Shown here one piece after another: positions 1-5,782 of a DNA stretch of 11,749 bases. Within the stretch, counting starts at the first letter, position 1. Every line of letters begins with the position of its first letter. Source of the stretch: Acidimicrobiales bacterium. GTDB lineage: Bacteria; Actinomycetota; Acidimicrobiia; Acidimicrobiales; RAAP-2. The DNA is taken from contig JASHWO010000002.1 of the NCBI GenBank assembly GCA_030044045.1, positions 1 through 11,749 of the forward strand, written 5' to 3'. The translations under genes were made by a program, and so were the position numbers. The notes under the pieces are model-generated. The model saw only the letters and a program-made list of their open reading frames with translations. It was not told the DNA's origin and did not search any database.

Positions 1-1057
1 CCGGGGTGCTGTTTGCTCCAGCCGCGCCCGCCCCGGCCGCGCCCCCACCGCCGGCACCGGTGGTGCCTGTGCCGCCCGCGCCGGCCGGTTCACTGCCCCC
101 CTCCGGTCCCGACGGCCGCCGGTGGGCCACCACCTTCACGATCCGCCGCTTCTCCATCTCCACCACCCGCAAGTCCCACCCCTCGACCCGCAGGGCCTCG
201 CCCTCCTCGGGGATGTGCCCGAACCCGGCGAAGAGGAAGCCGCCCAGGGTCACGTACTCGCCGTCCGGCACGTCGATGCCCAGCCGCTCCCGCACGTCGT
301 CCACGCTGGCCATCCCGTCCACCAGCCACCGGGAGCCGTCCACCCGCACGATGGACGGCTCGTCGCCCGTCGGGTCGAACTCGTCGTGCAGTTCCCCCAC
401 CAAGGGCTCCAGCAGGTCCTTCACCGTGAGCACGCCTGACACGCCGCCGTACTCGTCGACCACGACGCCGAACCCCCGCTGCTGGCGGCGCATCTCGAAC
501 AGGGCGTCGAGCACCCGCCGCGACTCCGGCACCAGGTACGGCTGGCGCAGCCGCCGGGAGATCTCGAGAGGCGACACCACGCCGGGCTCGCCTGCCCCCG
601 CCCCGGCGTCACTGCCACCACTGCCGCCGCCCGCCCCCCGGGAGCCCGCCGCGCCGGTCCCGGCGTCGCCCGGGCGGTCGTTCCCGCCGCCCACCCGCCG
701 GGAGCGGAACAGGTCGGTCACGAAGAGGATGCCCACCAGGTCGTCGAGGTCGTCGTGGACCACCGGGAAGGCGCTGTGCCCGGACTCCCGGACGGCCTGG
801 GCCACGTCCTCCTCGTGGACGGGGATGGTCAGCGTCACCACGTCCACCCGGGGGGTCATCACCTCCCGCACGTCCATGTCCCGCAAACCGGCCAGGGCGC
901 GGACGATGCGCTGCTCCTGCTCGCCGGCGTCGTCGCTCAGCGACGGCCGGTCACCCTCACCCTCGTCCTCGCCGCCGCGCTGCCACCAGTGCCTGCCCTG
1001 GCTGTTCGGCTTGCCCTGGCGATCTGGTGGGGGCCGGTGCGGGCCCTTCCGGGTCAC
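1..1057 (-). CDS. CorC/HlyC-like CBS-pair protein (3' end beyond the window)
   Basis: The reading frame is open from the stop of the upstream gene (1091-1093) to the left edge without a stop, so only the first 352 residues are seen. The motif VMTPRVDVV near residues 66-74 opens the first CBS repeat. VVVDEYGG at 198-205 marks the second, and a CorC_HlyC-type domain follows (YVTLGGFLF, then VEMEKRRIVKVV). This is the cytosolic part of CorC/HlyC/CNNM proteins, which bind adenine nucleotides and are linked to magnesium or other cation transport. No DUF21 membrane domain is present, so it resembles soluble CorC. Two features are odd: a Gly/Ala-rich insertion at about 122-156 between the CBS repeats, and a Gly/Ala-rich tail after about 315. 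The start GTG at 1055-1057 is the only reasonable long start but has no clear ribosome site. It lies 33 bases after the receiver gene, probably in the same operon. The family is clear; the transport role is inferred. Confidence 0.85.
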   Translation of the reverse strand, partial: MTRKGPHRPPPDRQGKPNSQGRHWWQRGGEDEGEGDRPSLSDDAGEQEQRIVRALAGLRDMDVREVMTPRVDVVTLTIPVHEEDVAQAVRESGHSAFPVVHDDLDDLVGILFVTDLFRSRRVGGGNDRPGDAGTGAAGSRGAGGGSGGSDAGAGAGEPGVVSPLEISRRLRQPYLVPESRRVLDALFEMRRQQRGFGVVVDEYGGVSGVLTVKDLLEPLVGELHDEFDPTGDEPSIVRVDGSRWLVDGMASVDDVRERLGIDVPDGEYVTLGGFLFAGFGHIPEEGEALRVEGWDLRVVEMEKRRIVKVVAHRRPSGPEGGSEPAGAGGTGTTGAGGGGAAGAGAAGANSTP

Positions 1058-1090
1058 GGCTGTCCGGGCACGGCGCTCCGTCCGTCCCGG

Positions 1091-1552
1091 TCAGGCGCGG
1101 CCGGTGGCCACCGCGGCCGGGGACGTGCCCCCGGGCACCAGCACCGGCACCGGCTGGTACGAGTCGTCGGCGTAGGTGCCGCCGTCCAGCAGAGCGGCGA
1201 CCGCCCGCCGCAGGCGCAAAGGGTCGAGCGGCTTGACCAGCCAGCCCTCGGCACCGGAGCGCCGGGCCAGGAACACGTCGGGCCGCCGGTCGAGGAGCAT
1301 GAGGACCGGGATGTGCTCGACGTCCAGGTAGGACTCCTCCAGGGACAGCTCCAGGCAGACGGCCATGCCGCCCATGTTCCCCATCTGCAGGTCCACGACC
1401 ACCAGGTCGGGGGCCTCCTCCAGCTCGTCCAGCAGCTCGAACAGGGCCGGGCCCGAGGGCACCTCCCGCACCGTCACGTCGGGGCCCTCGGTCACCGCTG
1501 CCACCTCGCGCCGCAACGTCGGGGCGTCGCTGGCCACCACGATGGTCCGCAC
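1091..1552 (-). CDS. Stand-alone response-regulator receiver-domain protein
   Basis: This 153-residue protein is a single CheY-like receiver domain with a short tail and no output domain. The expected phospho-acceptor is D54 in VVVDLQMGNMGG, and the conserved Lys is K107 in LVKP. Two usual active-site features are altered. The N-terminal acidic pair is S8-D9 rather than two acids, and the Ser/Thr that normally ends strand 4 is L87 (PVLMLLD). Phosphorylation-dependent switching may therefore be weak or absent. It lies 9 bases after the second ArsA-like gene and 33 bases before the CBS gene, so it probably belongs to the same transcript. The GTG start has no ribosome site. TAACCT, which includes the TAA stop of the upstream gene, sits exactly 6 bases before it and could be the -10 box of a leaderless transcript. 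No partner kinase is in view. Confidence 0.85.
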   Translation of the reverse strand: MRTIVVASDAPTLRREVAAVTEGPDVTVREVPSGPALFELLDELEEAPDLVVVDLQMGNMGGMAVCLELSLEESYLDVEHIPVLMLLDRRPDVFLARRSGAEGWLVKPLDPLRLRRAVAALLDGGTYADDSYQPVPVLVPGGTSPAAVATGRA

Positions 1553-1561
1553 GGGTCGAGG

Positions 1562-2815
1562 TTACCCGACGCCGTGGCCGTCGCTGCCCGCCCGGTCCGC
1601 CCGGTCCCGTCGCCCCCCGAGCCCGGCGTCACGGCCGTCATCACCCGCCGGCCCGAAGAGCTGGTCGGCCACGGCGGCCAGGCCGGCCAGGTCGTGGACG
1701 TCGGACCCGAGCAGGGGCACCCGCCCGACCGGCGCCGGGGCCACCTGGGCCACCAGGTCGGCGTAGGCGGCCTCCTCCCGCTCGGCCACCCGGTCGAGCT
1801 GGCGCAGGTTGTCGGCGATGGTGGCCAGGTCGGACCCGGCCGGGGCGTCGGGCAGGGGCGGGAGGCCGGCGCCGTAGCGGGGCTGCACCCGGTTCACCAC
1901 CAGCCCGGCCGGGGTGATCCCGGTGTCGGCCAGCTTGCCGGCGAAGAAGGTGGCCTCCTCCACGGCGTCGGCCCGGGGGGAGGTGACCAGCACGTAGGCG
2001 GTGGCCGGGTCGGCCAGGAGGCGGCGCACGGCGCCGGCTCGGTCGTGGAACCCCTCCTCCATCCCCTGGAAGGTCTGGAAGAAGGTGACGGCGTCGTCGA
2101 CGATCTCGGCGCCGGCCACCCTGGAGATGGTGCGCAACAGGGCCCGGGTGGCCACGCTCAGCGCCCGCAGGTAGGCCCGGGTGGGCAGGAGCAGGGCCCG
2201 GAACAGGCGGTTCTCCAGGAAGTGGGTGAGCCGCCGGGGGGCGTCCAGCAGGTCCAGGGCGTTCCGGGTGGGGGGCGTGTCCACCACCATCGTGTCGAAG
2301 TCGCCGGACACGGTGAGCTCGTAGAGCTTCTCCATGGCCATGTACTCCTGGGTGCCCGACAGGGCGCCGGCCAGGTTCTGGTAGAGGCGGTTGGACTCGA
2401 TCGACCGAGCCTGCTCCGGCGTACGCGCGTAGCGGCGGACCAGGTCGTCGAAGGTCCCTTTGGTGTCGAGCATGAGGGCGTGCAGCTCGCCCGGCCAGTC
2501 GCCTTCCACCAGGGTCGGGGAGTTCGGCAGCGACGCCACCCCGAGCGAGTCGGCCAGGCGCCTCGCCGGGTCGACGGTCACCACGCACGCCCGGCGGCCG
2601 GCCCGGGCCGCCTGGAGGGCGAAGGTGGCGGCAATCGTCGTCTTGCCCACGCCGCCGGGCCCGCAGCAGACCACCACGGACCGGTCGCCGACGAGCGCCC
2701 GCAGGTCGGCCGTCGGTGCTGGGGTCGGGCGTTCCTGGCTGCCCGCCGCCCGCCTGTCGGGGCCGCCGCCCGCCGGGCCATCGGCTGCCGGCTGGGCGGC
2801 TGCCGGGCCGGTCAC
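1562..2815 (-). CDS. ArsA/Get3-family ATPase, second subunit
   Basis: This is a 417-residue P-loop ATPase of the ArsA/Get3 (anion-transporting ATPase) group, similar in type to mycobacterial Rv3680. After a disordered Pro/Ala/Gly-rich stretch of about 38 residues comes the P-loop CGPGGVGKTT (51-60), then a switch I-like DPARRL (82-87) and a switch II-like VVDTPPT (177-183). The P-loop keeps K58, but the signature Lys that normally follows the first Gly is P53, whereas switch I keeps D82. The upstream ATPase shows the opposite pattern, which suggests a heterodimer. The start is GTG at 2813-2815. It overlaps the previous stop as GTGA and has GGGAG about 4 bases upstream. A longer frame to 3682 is open but is only a shadow of the first ATPase. 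In other lineages these proteins insert tail-anchored membrane proteins or drive arsenite export; no arsenic genes are nearby. The substrate is unknown. Confidence 0.9.
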   Translation of the reverse strand: MTGPAAAQPAADGPAGGGPDRRAAGSQERPTPAPTADLRALVGDRSVVVCCGPGGVGKTTIAATFALQAARAGRRACVVTVDPARRLADSLGVASLPNSPTLVEGDWPGELHALMLDTKGTFDDLVRRYARTPEQARSIESNRLYQNLAGALSGTQEYMAMEKLYELTVSGDFDTMVVDTPPTRNALDLLDAPRRLTHFLENRLFRALLLPTRAYLRALSVATRALLRTISRVAGAEIVDDAVTFFQTFQGMEEGFHDRAGAVRRLLADPATAYVLVTSPRADAVEEATFFAGKLADTGITPAGLVVNRVQPRYGAGLPPLPDAPAGSDLATIADNLRQLDRVAEREEAAYADLVAQVAPAPVGRVPLLGSDVHDLAGLAAVADQLFGPAGDDGRDAGLGGRRDRADRAGSDGHGVG

Positions 2816-3795
2816 GCCGCTCCCGCGGCCGGTGCCAGGGAGCGCACGCCGCCCGCCAGGGCCACCGCCAGCCGGTCCAGCTCGTGCCGGCCGATCCCCG
2901 GGGCCAGCAGGTGGGGCAGGCGGAGCTGGGGGAGGGGGAGCTCCCGGCCGAGGTGCTCGATCTGCTCGGCGGCCAGCTCGTGGCGGTGCAGGCGGAAGGC
3001 CCGGGCCGCCTCGAGCGCCGCCGCCTGGTCCGGCGTGAGGGTCACGCCGGCGGCCGTGGCCGCCTCGGCCGCTGTCACCTCGAGCCCGGGCGGCACCTCG
3101 TCCCAACCGTTGACCACCACCGGGCCGAGCTGGACCCCGGCCCGGTCCTCCAGCAGGTAGGCGGCGTCGACGGTCTCGCGTACCGGCATCTCCTCCGGCA
3201 GGGTCACCAGCAGCACCCGGCAGCGGGCGGGATCGGACAGCAGCTCGACCACGTCGGCCGCCTGGGCTCGGACCGGCCCGGCCCGTGCCGCGTCGAGCAG
3301 CCCGCTGGCGGAGGTGAGGAAGGTGACGGCGTGCCCGGTGGCCGGGGCGTCCACCACGATCAGGTCGGCCACCCGGTCCCGCTCGAGCTGCTTCACCTTC
3401 CCCAGCACCAGCACGTCTCGGATGCCGGGGATGGCCGTGGCCACCACGTCCACCGCGCCCGAGGAGACCAGGCGCCGGGACACCTTCTGGAGCCCGTGGT
3501 CGGCCAGGTACTCGAGGAGCGCGTCGTCGGGCGTGAGGCGGCGCCCCCGCACGTTCCCGTCCAGGCCAGGCGCGTCGCCTGCCGCCAGGAGCTCCGTCTC
3601 GTCGTAGCCGAGGGGCCCCGAGCCGCCGAAGGCGGTGGCGATGCCCGACCGGCCCTCCAGCTCCACCACCAGGACCGAGCACCCGGCCCCGGCGGCCATC
3701 CGGGCCAGCGCCGCGGCCACGGTGGTCTTGCCCACGCCGCCCTTCCCGGCGACCACCAGCACCCGGCTCTCGGCACAGAAGGCGGCGACGTCCAT
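2812..3795 (-). CDS. ArsA/Get3-family ATPase, first subunit
   Basis: This 327-residue ArsA/Get3-type ATPase is first in the operon. The deviant Walker A motif AGKGGVGKTT (16-25) contains both the signature Lys K18 and the P-loop K23. A switch II-like VVDAPATGH lies at 147-155. Where family members normally have a switch I DPAH-type motif with a catalytic Asp, this one reads VELEGRS (44-50), so the Asp is replaced by Glu and the motif is gone. It is translationally coupled by a 4-base overlap to the second ATPase. The ATG at 3793-3795 has no clear ribosome site, but TACGCT lies 9 bases before it, giving a very short leader if it is the -10 box. Divergent from it is a whiB gene, as in the mycobacterial whiB4/Rv3679-Rv3680 locus. 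The family is clear; the substrate and biological role are not visible in the sequence. Confidence 0.9.
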   Translation of the reverse strand: MDVAAFCAESRVLVVAGKGGVGKTTVAAALARMAAGAGCSVLVVELEGRSGIATAFGGSGPLGYDETELLAAGDAPGLDGNVRGRRLTPDDALLEYLADHGLQKVSRRLVSSGAVDVVATAIPGIRDVLVLGKVKQLERDRVADLIVVDAPATGHAVTFLTSASGLLDAARAGPVRAQAADVVELLSDPARCRVLLVTLPEEMPVRETVDAAYLLEDRAGVQLGPVVVNGWDEVPPGLEVTAAEAATAAGVTLTPDQAAALEAARAFRLHRHELAAEQIEHLGRELPLPQLRLPHLLAPGIGRHELDRLAVALAGGVRSLAPAAGAA

Positions 3796-3804
3796 GCGAA
3801 CGGC

Positions 3805-3842
3805 AGCGTACTCCCGGCCCCCCGCCCGCCGGGCGGGCGGGG
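3805..3842 (-). promoter_or_regulatory. Candidate promoter and palindromic operator of the ArsA operon
   Basis: On the minus strand TACGCT (3810 down to 3805) fits a TAnnnT -10 box close to the ATG at 3795. Just upstream, where a -35 box would lie, is a GC-only inverted repeat: CCCCGCCCGCC at 3820-3830 against GGCGGGCGGGG at 3832-3842. It could be a binding site covering the -35 region, or chance in GC-rich DNA. If transcription starts further upstream it would instead be a leader hairpin. This is a prediction only. Confidence 0.35.
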
Positions 3843-3865
3843 AGAGAAATACCAGGTCAGACCCC

Positions 3866-3895
3866 TTGTTCGGGGTGGACTCCCGCCAGTAGCCT
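3866..3895 (+). promoter_or_regulatory. Candidate whiB promoter
   Basis: TTGTTC at 3866-3871 and TAGCCT at 3890-3895 are separated by 18 bases and lie about 33 bases before the whiB ATG, a reasonable sigma-70-type arrangement. The -35 box sits inside a short inverted repeat (ACCCC, six bases, GGGGT; 3861-3876), a possible operator. The prediction is from pattern alone. Confidence 0.4.
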
Positions 3896-3927
3896 TTCCC
3901 CGACGAGGTGCGACCTGCGGGGTGGAC

Positions 3928-4185
3928 ATGCGCCAGACCACGGAATCATGGCAGTCGAGGGCAGCGTGCCGGGGGCCACAGGCGTCCGTGTTCTTCCCAC
4001 CGTCGCATGTCGAGCGGAAGGACGAGAAGCTGGCCCGCGAGACCCGGGCCAAGGGCATCTGCTCGGAGTGCCACGTGCGGGACGACTGCCTGGGCTACGC
4101 CATCCGCATCCGCGAGCCCCACGGGATCTGGGGCGGCCTGAACGAGGTGGAGCGCAAGCAGCTGCTGGAGCGGCGGGCCGGCTGA
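3928..4185 (+). CDS. WhiB-family Fe-S transcriptional regulator
   Basis: This is an 85-residue WhiB-like (Wbl) protein, an actinobacterial DNA-associated regulator that binds a [4Fe-4S] cluster and often responds to oxygen, nitric oxide or redox state. The four cluster cysteines are present: C14 in RAACRG, then C45-x2-C48-x5-C54 in CSECHVRDDC. The family's turn motif follows as GIWGG (66-70), then a basic C-terminal helix (ERKQLLERRAG). It has no N- or C-terminal extension. ATG at 3928 is chosen for its position just before the W-x5-C motif and the GGGGTGG stretch upstream; GTG at 3922, two codons earlier in frame, is an alternative. It is divergent from the ArsA-like pair, the arrangement of whiB4 and Rv3681c's neighbours in mycobacteria, so it may be a WhiB4-type regulator of those ATPases. 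That subgroup call is inference from context. Confidence 0.93.
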   Translation: MRQTTESWQSRAACRGPQASVFFPPSHVERKDEKLARETRAKGICSECHVRDDCLGYAIRIREPHGIWGGLNEVERKQLLERRAG

Positions 4186-4194
4186 ACGCAGGTC

Positions 4195-4223
4195 GGGGGC
4201 CAGCCGCTGATCCTGCTGCCCCC
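4195..4223. terminator. Hairpin between convergent whiB and DUF929-like gene B
   Basis: GGGGGCCAGC (4195-4204) can pair with GCTGCCCCC (4215-4223), with one bulged C and a 10-base loop. It lies between the whiB stop and the stop of the convergent gene and could end transcripts from both sides. There is no T-tract, so it is not a textbook intrinsic terminator. Confidence 0.35.
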
Positions 4224-5227
4224 TACCCCCCGGCGCCCCTGCCCCGGCCCAGCGCGGCCGCCGCCGTGGTGACGCCGCTGCTGGTGCAGACCCGTGCCGG
4301 CTGCTGGCCGTCGACGGCGCAGATGGCGGCCGAGAGCTCGTTGGCGCTGGCGATGATGGCCTGGGTGACCTGGTCGCCGGGGTTGTCGAGGTCGGCGGCG
4401 ATCTCGGACCGGCTCGACCCCTGGAGGACCGACGGGGAGAAGCTGGCGCCGGAGACCACGAACTCGTTGCCGATGTCGACGAACGGCAGCAAGGGGCCGG
4501 TCCCCGTGCCGTCGCCACGGGCGGCAGTGGCGTCGTAGCGCTTCACCAGTGTCGACTGGCCGGCGGTGAGGTGCTGGAGCTCGGCGTACCCGGTGCCCGT
4601 GCTGTCCTGGTCGGCGCTGTACAGCTCCCTGGCCGTGAAGGCGACGTACCGGCTGGTGAACGTGGCCGCCGAGAAGGTGAGCGTCTGCGTGGAGGGGAAC
4701 ACGTCGGTCGAGCTCGACTGCATCGTCCGGAGGCCGGTGAGGGTCCCGAACCGTGAGAGCGCCACGGCCAGCGCCCAGCGCTCGGCGGCGCAGTACGGGC
4801 AGAACTCGTCACCGAGGAAGAAGATGCCTGGCTTGCCCCGGTACTCGAGCGTGACCTGGCTGCCGACGGCGACCGGGCGTGTCACGGCCGCGGTGGGCGA
4901 GTCGACCCGGACGGCGTCGAACACCGAGAGGGGGACGTGGGTGATCTGCTGGGCGACGGCGGCCGGCAGCGGCTGGGGTTGTGGACCGCTGGGCGCCGTG
5001 CTGCGTGTGGCGCTGACGATCTTCACGATCACCAACCCGATCACCGCTACCAGGACCAGGGCCACCGCGCCCCAGGTGAAGAGCACCATGGGGGCGTTCC
5101 GGCGGGCCGGTGCCCCGGTGCCGCCATCCCGGAGGGCAGGCGCTGGCCCTGCTCCGTCCGTCCCGGTGGGGTCGCCCGCCGACGCCGACGCCGACGCCGC
5201 AGGCTCCGCGGGATCGTGCCCGACCAT
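4223..5227 (-). CDS. DUF929-like membrane-anchored thioredoxin-fold protein B (CPYC motif)
   Basis: This 334-residue protein has an Ala/Pro/Gly-rich cytoplasmic tail (1-45), basic residues ARR just before one transmembrane helix (about 48-72), and a large outer domain. A GKPGIFFLGDEFCPYCAAERW stretch (131-151) puts a CPYC active site at 143-146 after a beta strand, as in thioredoxin/DsbA folds. The C-terminal region has two more Cys, C303 and C314, in ICAVDGQQPARVC, likely a structural disulfide. It matches what I know of DUF929 (PF06053), a family without an assigned reaction. It is the last gene of the operon, 21 bases after VKOR, and a diverged paralogue of the first gene. A role in disulfide formation or exchange outside the membrane, fed by VKOR, is inferred. 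The ATG has GAGGGG upstream but at a long spacing. The region upstream of CPYC was read as sequence only, without structure prediction. Confidence 0.85.
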   Translation of the reverse strand: MVGHDPAEPAASASASAGDPTGTDGAGPAPALRDGGTGAPARRNAPMVLFTWGAVALVLVAVIGLVIVKIVSATRSTAPSGPQPQPLPAAVAQQITHVPLSVFDAVRVDSPTAAVTRPVAVGSQVTLEYRGKPGIFFLGDEFCPYCAAERWALAVALSRFGTLTGLRTMQSSSTDVFPSTQTLTFSAATFTSRYVAFTARELYSADQDSTGTGYAELQHLTAGQSTLVKRYDATAARGDGTGTGPLLPFVDIGNEFVVSGASFSPSVLQGSSRSEIAADLDNPGDQVTQAIIASANELSAAICAVDGQQPARVCTSSGVTTAAAALGRGRGAGG

Positions 5228-5248
5228 CTCGACCGTGTTGGCCCCTCG

Positions 5249-5782
5249 TCAGGGTGACGGCGTGCCCTGCCCGGCCGCCACCTCGACGTGGGGCCTCCCG
5301 CTGCCCCAGCCCAGTATTGGCGGCACCGTGGTGACCACCAGGACGAAGAGGACGAAGGTGACGACGTGCACGGAGGTGCACCACAAGCAGATGTTGCCGA
5401 TGACGAGCAGCTCGCAGGCCACCAGGTAGAGGGCGAAGCAGATGCCCACCACCAGGAGGGCGAGCCGGAGCATGTGCACCCGGCGGTCGGCGGCCCGCCA
5501 GGCCATCGGCGAGTTGACGGCCACCATCACCACGTAGAAGCAGAGACCGAGCACGGCGACCGGGATGCCGAGGAAGTAGGACTGGGCGCTGGTGGTCACC
5601 TTCTCGCAGTTCACGAGGCCCGTGTCGCTGCAGGCCAGGGGGATCTTGGCGAAGTGGGCGACGGTCAGGTAGGTGGCGATGCCCAGCCCGGCCAGGGAGA
5701 GCAGGAACGACGCGACCACCACCCAGGTGGCCGGTGACGATCCGGTGAGACCGCCCTCGTCGCCCGTCTCCCGGGGGCTCAC
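5249..5782 (-). CDS. Vitamin K epoxide reductase (VKOR) family membrane protein
   Basis: This 177-residue integral membrane protein has about four helices (roughly 19-41, 69-90, 105-127, 136-158). It carries the VKOR set of residues: loop cysteines C51 and C59, the conserved Ser-x3-GIP motif (S68, then GIP at 72-74) and the quinone-site pair C132-x2-C135 in ICLWCTS. Bacterial VKOR takes electrons from a DsbA-like partner and passes them to quinone, so it re-oxidises the enzyme that makes disulfides in exported proteins. No partner domain is fused here. The partner is probably one or both flanking DUF929-like CPYC proteins. The start is GTG at 5780-5782, overlapping the upstream stop as GTGA, so translation is likely coupled. 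Extra cysteines C81, C115 and C123 lie within helices and are not part of the known relay. The family call is secure. Confidence 0.92.
   Translation of the reverse strand: MSPRETGDEGGLTGSSPATWVVVASFLLSLAGLGIATYLTVAHFAKIPLACSDTGLVNCEKVTTSAQSYFLGIPVAVLGLCFYVVMVAVNSPMAWRAADRRVHMLRLALLVVGICFALYLVACELLVIGNICLWCTSVHVVTFVLFVLVVTTVPPILGWGSGRPHVEVAAGQGTPSP

Noticed and set aside
755..3160. An 801-codon open frame on the plus strand, antisense to the ArsA-like and receiver genes
   Set aside because: It is rich in Gly, His, Arg and Val with no domain-like pattern, and lies opposite clear ATPase and receiver genes. Long antisense frames are expected at this GC content.
2816..3682. N-terminal extension of the second ArsA-like gene
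   Set aside because: The frame is open, but it is Gly/Arg/Pro-rich and overlaps the first ATPase completely. The GTG in the GTGA overlap with a GGGAG site is a better start.
1562..3795. An arsenic-resistance operon based on the ArsA-like genes
   Set aside because: No ArsB, ArsC, ArsR or ArsD is nearby, and the context matches the mycobacterial whiB/ArsA-pair locus instead.
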